Shown one piece after another: positions 31,981-41,411 of a stretch of 64,000 bases of DNA. Under the pieces are notes generated by a model, which worked only from the letters and a program-made list of their open reading frames with translations, did not search any database and was not told where the DNA came from. Position 1 is the stretch's first letter; every line of letters begins with the position of its first letter. Made by a program: the position numbers and the translations under genes. Source of the DNA: Komagataeibacter swingsii (GTDB lineage: Bacteria; Pseudomonadota; Alphaproteobacteria; Acetobacterales; Acetobacteraceae); the NCBI RefSeq assembly GCF_003207895.1, contig NZ_NKUB01000002.1, positions 62,001-126,000 of the forward strand, in the 5' to 3' direction.

Positions 31981-32154
31981 GGTTTTCCTTTTCAGCAGAC
32001 ATATCAGGTCACTCATCAGCCCTATCGCTGATTTCAGCGGGTATTGTTACAAAAAATTGCTCAATGGTCCACGCTTATTCCGCATCCCGGCGCGGTTGCC
32101 GCCCCGTCGCGGCCTGTGCCATGATCGCATCCGGACAGAACAGAGGAAGCTTTC

Positions 32155-32541
32155 ATGTTTACCCATATCGTAATCGGTTCGAACGATATTGAAGCCTCGA
32201 AAAAATTCTATGACAGCACTTTTGAAGCCCTTGATGTGCCGCCGTCCGAAATCAATGCCAGGGGCCGTCTGGTTTATGCCGACCGCACCGGCCGCCTGAT
32301 CGTGACCAGGCCCATCAATGGCAAGCCCGCGACTGCTGCCAATGGCGGGACAATCGGCCTGCATGCCCGTTCGGAGGATGCCGTGCGCAAATGGCACGCG
32401 GCGGGCGTGGCCAATGGCGGCACGACATGCGAAGACCCGCCGGGCATCCGCCATTATGACTCCGGCGACCTGTTCCTTGCCTACCTGCGTGACCCGACCG
32501 GCAACAAGCTGTGCGCCATGTATAGCGTTCCGCCGGCATAA
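32155..32541 (+). CDS. VOC (glyoxalase/dioxygenase) superfamily protein
   Basis: A 128-residue protein of the vicinal-oxygen-chelate fold. It has the two beta-alpha-beta-beta-beta modules: an N-terminal FTHIVIGSNDIEASKKFYDS and a C-terminal GDLFLAYLRDPTGNKLC, the usual place of the metal-binding residues. It resembles the small glyoxalase-like proteins common in proteobacteria. The substrate is unknown. It is followed by a hairpin at 32556-32585. Confidence 0.88.
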   Translation: MFTHIVIGSNDIEASKKFYDSTFEALDVPPSEINARGRLVYADRTGRLIVTRPINGKPATAANGGTIGLHARSEDAVRKWHAAGVANGGTTCEDPPGIRHYDSGDLFLAYLRDPTGNKLCAMYSVPPA

Positions 32542-32555
32542 GGTTACCCTACGCA

Positions 32556-32585
32556 GTGGTGCGCCTTCAGGGGAACGCGCACCAC
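32556..32585 (+). terminator. hairpin after VOC gene
   Basis: A perfect 9-bp stem, GTGGTGCGC with GCGCACCAC, encloses a 12-base loop and starts 14 bases after the stop codon. There is no T-run, so termination would be weak or Rho-assisted. Confidence 0.45.
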
Positions 32586-32755
32586 CACGCGGCGCATTGC
32601 CCTGATACCCTTTTGCCGCGCGTGTACATGGCCCTGGTATCCGCTGGCAGCCTGCGGGAACCAGGGCCATGCCGCGCGCCATCCCTGCCCTGGCTGGATG
32701 GCGCTGGATCCGTTACCCTGTCTTCCGGCCTGTATGCCTGTGCGGAGAATGAATA

Positions 32756-33223
32756 ATGGCGGCGTATCGACATATCCTGCCCGCCCTGCTGGCCTTGTCT
32801 GAGGCTACGGCATGGGTTCATCCCGCCATGGCGCGCAGCCTGGCCGCCCCATCCCTCACGACCGACGTGGCAGGGCCAGCCTGCGCGGCGTTGCATGCAC
32901 GGCCGGATGTGCGGGTATCGCTGCTGTTCGGCCTGCGCCGCCCCCATGGCGGCCGCGTTACGAAATGGGAATGGAACGCCTTCCTGCGCGATACGGTGAC
33001 ACCACGCTTTCCCGCCGGGCTGTCCGTATTGCAAGTGGAAGGGCAATGGCAGGACCCCGAAAGCGGGCGGATCGGGCGTGAACCGGGCCGGATCGTATGG
33101 ATCGTAACCCCACCCGCCCCCGACCTGGCCGACCGCATTGACGCCATCCGCCAGACCTACCGCACCCGTTTCCAGCAACAGGCCGTGGGCGTGGCCATTA
33201 CGGCAGGCTGCGACGCGTTCTGA
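32756..33223 (+). CDS. DUF3574 family exported protein
   Basis: A 155-residue protein with an N-terminal signal peptide (hydrophobic core to about residue 20, cleavage near AMA at 25). The DUF3574 domain follows: VSLLFGLRRPHGG, WNAFLRDTVTPRFPAGLSVL and RIVWIVTP. ATG 32756 has GGAG 8 bases upstream. Two cysteines in the mature protein may form a disulfide. No function has been assigned to the family. Confidence 0.85.
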   Translation: MAAYRHILPALLALSEATAWVHPAMARSLAAPSLTTDVAGPACAALHARPDVRVSLLFGLRRPHGGRVTKWEWNAFLRDTVTPRFPAGLSVLQVEGQWQDPESGRIGREPGRIVWIVTPPAPDLADRIDAIRQTYRTRFQQQAVGVAITAGCDAF

Positions 33224-33244
33224 CAGCCTGCCGGGTAAAAAGGG

Positions 33245-34045
33245 TCAGATACCGCCCGAAATCGGCAGGTTGACCCCGGTCATGTAGCTGGAATCATCAC
33301 CGAACAGGAACGCCACCACACCGGGAATTTCGTTGATGTCGCCATAACGGCGCATGGGAATGCTGCCGATCATCTGCCGCACCACTTCCTTGGGATCGGT
33401 GGAAAAATACTGGCTGCCCGCCTTTGCCTGCAGTTCCACCTGCCGGTCCCACATGAAACCCGGCCCCATGAAGGCAGGGCTTATGGCATTGACGCGGATG
33501 TTGTAGGGGGCAAGGTCTTTTGCCGCAACCTCGGTCAGGCCGATAATGGCGAATTTGGAGGCGCCATAGGCCGCCATGTTGGGTGGTCCCTGCACGCCCG
33601 CCATGCTGGCCGTATTGACGATCCGGCCGAATTTGCGCGCGACCATATGCGCTGACACATGCCTGAGCACATGGAACGCGCCTACCACGTTGATCTGCAT
33701 GACCCGGGCGAAATCCGCCTCCGGGTAATCCTGCACCGGGGCAAAGGCCCCCTGATAGCCTGCGTTGTTGAACAGGAAGTCAATCTGGCCCAGTTCCGCC
33801 ACCACGGTTTCGACCGTCTGGCGGACCTGCTCGTTATCCGTCACGTCGCAGGCATGGATGTTGATACGGACTTCGTGTTCAAGCAGCGTGGCGCGTGCCT
33901 GTTCCAGCTTGGCCGCGTCAACATCCAGCAGCGCCAGATCGGCGCCCTGGCGGGCCAGGCGGGTTGCCGTCGCAAGGCCGATATTACCGGCGGCACCCGT
34001 CACAACGGCCACTTTTCCTGAAAATGGAAGGGGAACACCAGACAT
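33245..34045 (-). CDS. xdh: short-chain dehydrogenase, NAD-dependent xylitol dehydrogenase-like
   Basis: Classical SDR enzyme of 266 residues. It has the cofactor motif TGAAGNIG near residue 15 and an Asp (LLDVDAAK) after the second strand, which favours NAD. NNAGYQGAFAPVQDYP and the catalytic Ser...Tyr-x3-Lys (NTASMAG, AAYGASKFAI) follow. By memory the sequence is strikingly close to Gluconobacter oxydans xylitol dehydrogenase, for example FMWDRQVELQAKAGSQYFST. Hence the call as a cytosolic polyol/ketose oxidoreductase. ATG 34045 has AAGGA 7 bases upstream. It is 168 bases after cdh on the same strand. Confidence 0.85.
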   Translation of the reverse strand: MSGVPLPFSGKVAVVTGAAGNIGLATATRLARQGADLALLDVDAAKLEQARATLLEHEVRINIHACDVTDNEQVRQTVETVVAELGQIDFLFNNAGYQGAFAPVQDYPEADFARVMQINVVGAFHVLRHVSAHMVARKFGRIVNTASMAGVQGPPNMAAYGASKFAIIGLTEVAAKDLAPYNIRVNAISPAFMGPGFMWDRQVELQAKAGSQYFSTDPKEVVRQMIGSIPMRRYGDINEIPGVVAFLFGDDSSYMTGVNLPISGGI

Positions 34046-34213
34046 ATATGTTTCCTTGATGACAAAGGGTCCGGATTGAAAAAAACACCATACCCGTCCT
34101 GCCCCACCGGGGCCGGATGGTGCAACGGCTTTATACGCCTGCGGGTTCGATGTGTCCCGGCTACAGGAAAATGTGAACGCGACCAGCCATGTCGCCGGCA
34201 TGGCCCCACGCGC

Positions 34214-34957
34214 TCAGGGCCGGGAGCGGACCTGGCAGGTATGGTCCTGCAGTTCCTCCCCCGATGCGCGGTCGCCATGCACAAGGTCGACCTGGTCATC
34301 AAGGATGACGAAACCCGGCCTGCCATCAGCCTGCCTGATACCCGCGATCACCAGCGTATGCCGCCCCATTTCCCGCGCGGGATCGGCCATGTCCCGCGCC
34401 AGCAGCGCGAAAGGCCGCACCCCCGACAGGTCGGGCGTACTGACCAGCCGGGCACGGTAGGCATGGCCATGCAGCGGCAGGGCGGCCCAGTCGGGGCCTA
34501 GGCGCGCCGCCGCCTGGCGCAAGGCCGCCCTGACTTCGGGACGGATGCAATCGACATGAATGTGCAACTGGTTCTGGCTCCGCCCATAGACCGAGTTTAT
34601 GGCCAGGGACATGTCTTCGGCTGGCAGGGAACGGGACAGCCTGTAATTGACGCGCACCGTCTGCCGCCATGCATAGGCAAAATAATCCGGCGCATCCCCG
34701 CGCGTTATGGCGGGGTCTTCCATGCCCGTAATACGCTGCGTCGGGATCAGCAGGTACTGCCCGATCCCGACACGGTCCTTCAGCACGGCGTAACCGGCAT
34801 GGGTGTCGGTTTCCTCACACGGGCCGGCGGCCGCGTGCGCCACGCACTGTTCATGCACGATATGCCACAACGCGTCCGGGGAATGCGCGCCCGCCCCCAT
34901 GCGGGCACAGGCCAGCCCCGCCACCAGCAGGCCCACGGCCCATAGCACCTTTTTCAT
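34214..34957 (-). CDS. cdh: CDP-diacylglycerol pyrophosphatase Cdh
   Basis: Membrane-anchored hydrolase that splits CDP-diacylglycerol to CMP and phosphatidate, 247 residues. It has an N-terminal hydrophobic signal/anchor (about 4-22) and family stretches GYAVLKDRVGIGQYLLIPT and ITGMEDPAI. LAINSVYGRSQNQLHIHVDC carries the HIT-like His-x-His active site. It lies 18 bases after the peptide transporter gene on the same strand, so it is probably co-transcribed. Confidence 0.9.
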   Translation of the reverse strand: MKKVLWAVGLLVAGLACARMGAGAHSPDALWHIVHEQCVAHAAAGPCEETDTHAGYAVLKDRVGIGQYLLIPTQRITGMEDPAITRGDAPDYFAYAWRQTVRVNYRLSRSLPAEDMSLAINSVYGRSQNQLHIHVDCIRPEVRAALRQAAARLGPDWAALPLHGHAYRARLVSTPDLSGVRPFALLARDMADPAREMGRHTLVIAGIRQADGRPGFVILDDQVDLVHGDRASGEELQDHTCQVRSRP

Positions 34958-34975
34958 ATCGGACGACCTGCCCCC

Positions 34976-36463
34976 TCAACCCGCCTGCTGGCGTTCCCAC
35001 CGCCTGACCAGCGGCAGCAGCAGGGCAAAGACAAGGGTGGCCAGTGCCGCAAGGCCGGTCAGGGACCGGAACAGGTCGCCGTAAATCGCCAGTGTCCGCG
35101 CGGCATCCATGCCAGCCGGGACGGATGGATCGACCGCCGCCATGTTGGCGACAAGGCTGCCGACATACATGGCAAACCCGATCAGCACATAATAACACCC
35201 CACCATGAAGGCGCTGATACGCGCGGGCACGTATCGGGCGATTGCCGCAAGGCCAAGGCCGCTGATCATCAGTTCCCCCAGTGAAAGCGGGCCATACCCC
35301 ACCAGCATCACCCATGGCGAGACAAGGGGCGATGTCGACAGGGCCGCACTGCCCCACCATATCAGGAACGACAGGGTCACACACCCGAAACCGATGATGA
35401 ATTTGACCGCGATGCCCATGTCGATACGCCGCCGCCCCAACGCGGCATACAGCGCGACCAGCACTGGCGTGCCCGCCATGATCCATAACGGGTTGAACCC
35501 CTGGAACTGCCCCGCCGAAAGGGAAAACAGGCGCAGGCCCCCCAGCATGAAATCCTTGCCGACATTGCGCAGGGCGAACAGGGTGAGCGAGGTCACCATC
35601 TGCTGGTAGAAAATGAAATACAGCGCCACCTCGAATGTCAGCAGGTACATGATCCTCAGCCCCGGACGCTCTCCCGGCCCCGCGCGCCTGTACACCACGC
35701 CCCACGCAAGCACGATCAGGATGCCGGAAATCACGACAAGCCCCCCCTGAATGGAGGTGGAGGCAAAAACACGCGCCGACAGTTCAACACCAGCCCCCAT
35801 TCCCGCGACAACCGCCAGCACGCGCCACACCGGCACGGGGCGGAAATCCGGATCCGTGCCAATGCGCGCCAGACGGGTGCGGCGCAGGAAATAACAGCCC
35901 GTGCCCAGCCCAAGCCCCACGGCGCAGGCCACGAACGCCGCCCCCCAGCCATAGGCCTGCTGCAACCATGGGGTCAGGAACAGGGAGAATGTCGAACCGA
36001 CATTGATGGCCATGTAATAGAGCGTAAAGGCCACATCCAGCTTCTGGTCCTGCCCACGGTATATGATGGTGACCATGTTGCACGAATTGGGCTTGAACAG
36101 GCCGTTGCCGACAACAATCATCCCCATGGCGAGATACAGGGCACGCGCGCTGCCCCCCATTCCCCCCAGCAGCAGGTACCCAACGGCCAGGACAACGCCA
36201 CCGGCCACCATCGTGCGCCGCGATCCCGTAACCCGGTCCCCCAGCCATCCACCCACCACGGGCGCTGCATAGGTCAGGGCGGAAAAACTGCCCCACAGCA
36301 TGTTGGCCTGCGTATCATGCAGGCCCAGTTTCTGGACCATGTACAGCAGCAGGATCGCCTGCATGCCGTAAAAACCGAACCGTTCCCATGTTTCCATGGC
36401 CAGCACGACGCCAAACGCCGCGGAACGCTCCATGCGGGACAGTGTGGCGTCGGGATCATGCAT
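34976..36463 (-). CDS. POT-family proton-coupled peptide transporter
   Basis: Major-facilitator protein of the POT/PTR2 family importing di- and tripeptides with protons, 495 residues and about 14 membrane segments. The family signature ETWERFGFYG is at residues 24-33, with the proton-coupling Glu/Arg residues intact. GLFKPNSCNMV and FFYQQM-like stretches (FIFYQQMVTS) also match. It starts 11 bases after the ester hydrolase gene and is followed by cdh after 18 bases. An in-frame ATG ten codons later (MERSAAFG) is an alternative start. Confidence 0.93.
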   Translation of the reverse strand: MHDPDATLSRMERSAAFGVVLAMETWERFGFYGMQAILLLYMVQKLGLHDTQANMLWGSFSALTYAAPVVGGWLGDRVTGSRRTMVAGGVVLAVGYLLLGGMGGSARALYLAMGMIVVGNGLFKPNSCNMVTIIYRGQDQKLDVAFTLYYMAINVGSTFSLFLTPWLQQAYGWGAAFVACAVGLGLGTGCYFLRRTRLARIGTDPDFRPVPVWRVLAVVAGMGAGVELSARVFASTSIQGGLVVISGILIVLAWGVVYRRAGPGERPGLRIMYLLTFEVALYFIFYQQMVTSLTLFALRNVGKDFMLGGLRLFSLSAGQFQGFNPLWIMAGTPVLVALYAALGRRRIDMGIAVKFIIGFGCVTLSFLIWWGSAALSTSPLVSPWVMLVGYGPLSLGELMISGLGLAAIARYVPARISAFMVGCYYVLIGFAMYVGSLVANMAAVDPSVPAGMDAARTLAIYGDLFRSLTGLAALATLVFALLLPLVRRWERQQAG

Positions 36464-36474
36464 CCAGCCTGCCC

Positions 36475-38463
36475 TCAGGGCAGCACGGGCAGCCAGACGG
36501 CGGAAGGATGGGCGGGATCATGATAGATGTCCTGGGTCGCCGCGACGTAATCCTGCGGACGCGCCTGCAGGATGCTGGGCACGAATTTCTGCGGGTTGCG
36601 GTCATAGAGCGGGAACAGGCTGGACTGGATCTGGACCATGATCCGGTGCCCCGGCTGGAAGACGTGGTTGATGACCGGCAGGGTGAAGCGGTAACGCTCC
36701 ACCTGGCCGGGGGTAATGGCGGTGGGATGCACGAAGTCGTGGCGGTACCGCCCACGGAAAATGTCCATGGACACCGGCAGTTCATATCCCCCCATTTCGG
36801 GGCGGTCGGCGGTGGTGGGCGGGTTGACGTCGATCACCTTCACCACCCAGTCCGCATCCGACCCGGTGGTGGCGGCGTACAGCTCCGCCACCGGCACGCC
36901 ACTGACCCGGACGGGCGTGGTCAGGACCGGGGTTTCGTAGGTCAGGACATCGGGGCGGCTTTCAGCCGATCGCTGGTCCTGCACCAGCCATGTCTTCCAT
37001 CGGTCCGCATCGGTTGCAAAGGAAAAGGGCCGGGCCAGGAACGGCACCGGGTGCTGCGGGTCGGATACATAACGGTCGGATGCCGAAGCATCCTGTCCAG
37101 GCTTTTGGGTGGACAGGCCATGGCCCGCCTGCATGAACATCGGCTGGAGCGGGTGCGGGCACTGCCCGTCACAGGCCTGCGGCCAGTGGTCGATGTAGTC
37201 CCATCGGTTCTGCCCGGTATTGTACAGGATGGCCTGCGGCAGGTGGACCGCGGGCGCGTTGGCGCGCAGGTACTGATCAAAGAACGGGCGCAGCACGTCA
37301 TGGCGGAACTGGGACGCCGTATCCCCATTCCACTGCAATGGCCCCAGCGATGACCCATCGTAATTGACCTGGCTATGCCGCCACGGCCCCATGGCCATGA
37401 CATTGGGGACCGTGGGATGGGTGGCCTGTACCGCCTGCCATGCGTGGATCGCCCCCCACATGTCTTCCTGGTCCCACAGCCCTTCCACCCATAATGTCGG
37501 GATGGTCAGCCCGTGGCGCGCCAGAAGCTGGTCAAGGGCCTGCTGCTGCCAGAATGCGTCATAGTCCGGGTGGGCCAGCATGCGCCGCCACCACGGGAAC
37601 TGGTCCAGCCCCGCATCATGGGCGAACTGTTCCGCCGACCCGGCGGAGAGGTAGTTGCTGTAATCATCCTGGCCGACGCGCGGGATGGTATGCCCATCGC
37701 CCCGTTCGGTCATCTGTTCGGTAAAGTAGTCAAGGCCGCCCTGGCGGAACGCGCCGTAATGGTACCAGTCATCCCCCATCCAACCATCGATCATGGGGCT
37801 TTCGGGGGCCGTGACCTTCAGCGCCGGATGCGGGTCAAGCAGGGCCATGACCACAGTGAACCCTTCATAGGAGGAGCCGAGCATCCCCACCCGCCCGTTG
37901 CCCTGCGGCACGTTATGGACCAGCCATTCGATGGTGTCCCACGCATCCGTCGTCTCGTCCGTGCGGGTCGGGTTCAGCGCGCCACGGGGGGGACGGGTCA
38001 TGACATAGTCCCCTTCCGATCCGTATTTGCCGCGTATGTCCTGGAATACGCGGATATACCCTGCCTCGACAAACGCATCGTCGCCCTGCGGCAGGATGGA
38101 ACGGATATCGGGCGCATCCGTAATGCGGTTCAGCCGTTCGGATGCATGGTAGGGCGTGCGCGTCAGCAGCAGGGGCGCGTTCGTTGCGTCTCGCGGAATG
38201 ACGATGACCGTATGCAGCCTGACGCCATCGCGCATCGGGATCATGACGTCGCGCTTGATGTAATTGCGCGCGCTGGTGGGAAAGGCCACATGGGCGGGGA
38301 TATCGCTGCCGGTCTGCACGCTCGGCGCGGACGGGCCGGCTGCCTGCGGGGCGGGGGCGCCCGCGTCCCCTGCCGCATGGGCCTGCCCCGCCAGCGTGCC
38401 CGACGCCATGGTGGCGAGCATGATCGCAAGCGAAGGTACATGCCGCCAGGAAAGTCGTTTCAC
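36475..38463 (-). CDS. alpha-amino-acid ester hydrolase / CocE-type acylase
   Basis: Secreted alpha/beta hydrolase of the X-Pro dipeptidyl-peptidase/CocE family, 662 residues. The signal peptide ends near GQAHAAG. The Ser nucleophile is in GMLGSSYEGFT, the Asp region is WDQEDMWGA, and the His region is MGPWRHSQ, then a C-terminal jelly-roll domain. The GSSYEGFT context and Asp-rich surroundings match the Acetobacter turbidans enzyme, which hydrolyses alpha-amino-acid esters and amides including beta-lactam side chains. The start is a GTG at 38463. Adjacent to a peptide importer, it may release amino acids or small peptides for uptake. Confidence 0.85.
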   Translation of the reverse strand: MKRLSWRHVPSLAIMLATMASGTLAGQAHAAGDAGAPAPQAAGPSAPSVQTGSDIPAHVAFPTSARNYIKRDVMIPMRDGVRLHTVIVIPRDATNAPLLLTRTPYHASERLNRITDAPDIRSILPQGDDAFVEAGYIRVFQDIRGKYGSEGDYVMTRPPRGALNPTRTDETTDAWDTIEWLVHNVPQGNGRVGMLGSSYEGFTVVMALLDPHPALKVTAPESPMIDGWMGDDWYHYGAFRQGGLDYFTEQMTERGDGHTIPRVGQDDYSNYLSAGSAEQFAHDAGLDQFPWWRRMLAHPDYDAFWQQQALDQLLARHGLTIPTLWVEGLWDQEDMWGAIHAWQAVQATHPTVPNVMAMGPWRHSQVNYDGSSLGPLQWNGDTASQFRHDVLRPFFDQYLRANAPAVHLPQAILYNTGQNRWDYIDHWPQACDGQCPHPLQPMFMQAGHGLSTQKPGQDASASDRYVSDPQHPVPFLARPFSFATDADRWKTWLVQDQRSAESRPDVLTYETPVLTTPVRVSGVPVAELYAATTGSDADWVVKVIDVNPPTTADRPEMGGYELPVSMDIFRGRYRHDFVHPTAITPGQVERYRFTLPVINHVFQPGHRIMVQIQSSLFPLYDRNPQKFVPSILQARPQDYVAATQDIYHDPAHPSAVWLPVLP

Positions 38464-38584
38464 GTTGATTCCACTCCACTACCGCCGCGCGCGGCCCGGT
38501 TTGTTGCTGGTTGATAACAATAAATGCGGGCTGAAGCAGTTGTAAACACACACGATGAAGGGAATGCGCGGCAGGCGGCCGCCA

Positions 38585-39871
38585 TCAGGCATTCATCAGG
38601 GCCAGCCCCTCCGCGACCGAGACGAATTCATTGCCCGTATCCACGCGCTCCGCGCCGAAACGCCGGTTGAACAGGTCGCGCACGGCAGGCACGAACGACG
38701 TGCCCCCCGTCAGGAACACCCGGTCGATGGCCGTGGTCGGCAGCCCCGCGCGGTCCAGCGCCAGCCCCACCGCGTCATCGAACTGCTGGAGGTCGGGCGC
38801 GATCCAGCCTTCGAATTCAGCGCGCGTGATCGCGCGGTCTATATGCACGTCGCGGTGGTCATAGCGCAGCACCGTGCGCCCGGCGATGGACAGCGCGCGC
38901 TTTGCCGCCCCCACCGCGCGGTACAGCGCCTGCCCCTGCTGTTCATCAATGATGTTCATCAGAGCATGGAGCCTGTCGGGTTCGGACGCCGTGCGGGCAA
39001 CGTCGGCAATGGCCCGCAGGGTCTGGGGGGTGCGCATCAGCGCCAGGCGGTGCCAGCGCCCAAGGCTTGCATACCATTCGGCCGGAACCGGCAGCGGCTG
39101 CCCGCCCATGACGCGATAGGTGGCGTGGCGGCCCAGTTCGGGTGCGATGACATTGTCAATGATGCGGTAATCGAACTGGTCCCCCGCAATGCCGACACCG
39201 GCATAGCCCAGCGCGGTGGCGTTGCGCAGATTGGCCGGGTCAAAGCGCAGGATGGAAAAGTCACTCGTGCCGCCGCCAAAATCGCCCACCAGCACGGTCG
39301 CGGGCGCGCCCAGCCGCCGGGCGAAATGCCAGCCCGCCGCTTCGGGTTCCAGCGCCACGTCCACATGGTGGAATCCCGCCGCGCGGAAACTGTCACGCAG
39401 GCGCTGTTCACCCAGCGCATCATCGGGCCGTTCACCCGCGAAATGCACGGGACGGCCAACCGTCGCGGTGACATCGGCAGGGTCAATGCCGATCGTGCGC
39501 ATGAGGCATGACAGGAAGCTGGCGACCAGCATTTCCAGCGTCATGACCTGCCCCATGAGCCGGGTCTGGCGGAAAGACGCCTGCGCCAGATAGGACTTCA
39601 TGGACATGATCAGCCGACTGTCCGCCGGGTCTTCCAGATAGGCGTCGATCGCCGCCGCCCCGATCGCCTCCCGCAGGGACGACCGCCCGGGCACACTGTC
39701 CTCACGCCACAGGCACAGCAGCGACCGGCATGTTTCGGCCGGGGGATGATGGGGAAAGGAAAAACGCGCGGGCGTGGGCCGCCCCTGCGCATCCAGCACG
39801 ACCACGACAGTATTGGTCGTGCCGAAATCTATACCGAGCCGCACGCTCCGGTTGGAACCGATGGAAGACAT
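38585..39871 (-). CDS. Hsp70-like ATPase domain protein, YegD type
   Basis: Actin/Hsp70-fold ATPase of 428 residues. Phosphate-1 motif LGIDFGTTNTVVVVLD, phosphate-2 motif VLVGDFGGGTSDFSIL and adenosine motif VFLTGGTSFVPAVRDLF are all intact. The protein ends there, without the substrate-binding domain of DnaK, as in the YegD group. ATG 39871 has GAGG 5 bases upstream. A small membrane protein gene precedes it by 68 bases. The client is unknown. Confidence 0.9.
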   Translation of the reverse strand: MSSIGSNRSVRLGIDFGTTNTVVVVLDAQGRPTPARFSFPHHPPAETCRSLLCLWREDSVPGRSSLREAIGAAAIDAYLEDPADSRLIMSMKSYLAQASFRQTRLMGQVMTLEMLVASFLSCLMRTIGIDPADVTATVGRPVHFAGERPDDALGEQRLRDSFRAAGFHHVDVALEPEAAGWHFARRLGAPATVLVGDFGGGTSDFSILRFDPANLRNATALGYAGVGIAGDQFDYRIIDNVIAPELGRHATYRVMGGQPLPVPAEWYASLGRWHRLALMRTPQTLRAIADVARTASEPDRLHALMNIIDEQQGQALYRAVGAAKRALSIAGRTVLRYDHRDVHIDRAITRAEFEGWIAPDLQQFDDAVGLALDRAGLPTTAIDRVFLTGGTSFVPAVRDLFNRRFGAERVDTGNEFVSVAEGLALMNA

Positions 39872-39939
39872 ACCGCCTCAATAGGCATGTGCCTGGCGCA
39901 TGTCCATCCACCGGCGCACGTTTTGCGGGTCCCGCCCGT

Positions 39940-40170
39940 TCAGGAGCCGGACGGGCGGCCGGTAATGAGCCAGAGCATGAGGGCCGGCAGGAAAAAATAC
40001 AGCCCCGTGGCCGCCACCAGCCATGGCATGAGGAACACCACATCCGTATGCAGCACGAAACGGCAGACCAGGTTTGCGATCCCCAGCATCGCGACGACAC
40101 ATGCGAAGGCGCCCGCGTTCATCAGCAGTGTCCGGTCCCCGTTAATCTGCCGGAGTTTCTGTTCCATCAT
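39940..40170 (-). CDS. small two-helix membrane protein
   Basis: A 76-residue inner-membrane protein with two hydrophobic helices (about residues 17-38 and 43-70) and a short basic N-terminus. The pattern resembles the 2TM-domain proteins often found next to regulators. A good ribosome site (AAGG four bases before the ATG, plus AAAGGA) supports translation. It may share a transcript with the Hsp70-like gene, and could anchor that protein; this is only an inference from position. Confidence 0.65.
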   Translation of the reverse strand: MMEQKLRQINGDRTLLMNAGAFACVVAMLGIANLVCRFVLHTDVVFLMPWLVAATGLYFFLPALMLWLITGRPSGS

Positions 40171-40297
40171 GCAACCTTATCCTTTCACCACCCATGAACC
40201 ATGTCCCGCGCACAGGAAATGCCCACCTGCTGTACCCCACGACCGCGCGTGAGGGAAGCCGCCCATGCCCGCCTGCCCCGGCCGTAGCCACACGACC

Positions 40298-40926
40298 ATG
40301 ACGCTTTCCCGCCTGCATGCGCCCATCCCGCGCTGCCTGCCAGTCGTGCCGGGCCTGCTGATCCTCCAGCCGGGCTGCGTGCATGACGATACACTGACGA
40401 TATGCGTCAATCCCGCCCTGCCACCCATGGCATCCGTTGCCGGCGCGGATGCGTCGACCATGACGGGGTGGATATTGACCGGGCGTGGATGCTGGCCCGT
40501 TACTGGCATGCCCGCCTGGTCGTGACACCAACGGATTTTATCGGCCTGTTTCCCGGCATGGCGGCGCAGTGCTGCGGCATGGCCATAAGCGACATCATCG
40601 GGTTGCCGGGCGTGCGCCGATCATTATCCAGCAGTACCCGACGGGAAGACAAGGTGGTGCAGTTGTTCCCGATCGGGCGCGTCTTTGCTTTCGCCAGTCA
40701 GGATGTGGGGTTTTATTACCGGCAGAAGCGGCTGCACGGCAAAGTCAACATCATCCTGACGCCGGATTATCCGGAAGACCGCCATTTTGCGGTCTATATC
40801 CGCCAGAACGCAGCCAACGGCGAAAAACTTGCGACCACCATGGCGGCATTGCAGGCTGATGGCACCGTTGCCGCCATGATGCCTGACCCCGCAGGCACTT
40901 CCACGTTCATGGAGGATGCTGTTTAA
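40298..40926 (+). pseudogene. family-3 extracellular solute-binding protein, frameshifted
   Basis: The first part (ATG 40298, lipoprotein-like leader with a Cys near residue 27) reads DDTLTICVNPALPPMA in one frame, up to TMTGW. The next frame then continues VDIDRAWMLARYW, VVTPTDFIGLFPGM, RVFAFASQDVGFYY and ends TMAALQADGTVAAMM. Together these follow the domain order of periplasmic amino-acid-type binding proteins. Adding one base to the GGGG run at 40465-40468 would join them into a TGVDIDRA reading. So this is a one-base-deletion pseudogene, or a sequencing error in a homopolymer. No permease or ATPase genes adjoin it. Confidence 0.75.
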
Positions 40927-41165
40927 AACAGTCATCCCGAACAGGATGATGCAAGCAGGACATGTTCCCGGTGAAGTATTTTCCAAAAATATTCAGGAAC
41001 CACGAAACGCCGCTTTATGTTACAGATAGGTAACGATACGTTCGCAGGCACGCCGGGCGCATATTCTGCCATGCAGGTTATTTCTGTCTGAAATATTACT
41101 TAAATATAAATGCCGGCAATCATCCATTCCGTTCCTGTTACGGGCATGCGAATGATGAGGCGCAT

Positions 41166-41411
41166 TCAGTCCGTAACAGGCCCCTCGTCCTCCTCATCGG
41201 GTTCCAGCGGTTCAACCAGCCCGTCCTTGTCGGGATCGATCGGTTCGTCCTCATCATGGTCCGGGCAACGTTTTCCCGGCGGGTCCAGTGGCTCCTTCTC
41301 ATCGGGTTCGCCGTGACCGGGATCCTGTCCGGGTCCATGGTCCGGCGGTGAGGGGACCGGGCGGACCGCAATGGCATTCCATGCCTTACCCGCTACCTGT
41401 CTGCTGAACAT
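41166..41411 (-). CDS. small acidic Pro/Asp/Glu-rich protein, hypothetical
   Basis: An 81-residue product whose C-terminal two thirds are almost only Asp, Glu, Pro and Gly with repeated EPLD/EPDE/EPID-like units, ending EEDEGPVTD. It is probably disordered and strongly negative, a candidate for cation binding. ATG 41411 has GGAG 7 bases upstream. No family recognised; low-complexity composition means it could be spurious. Confidence 0.5.
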   Translation of the reverse strand: MFSRQVAGKAWNAIAVRPVPSPPDHGPGQDPGHGEPDEKEPLDPPGKRCPDHDEDEPIDPDKDGLVEPLEPDEEDEGPVTD

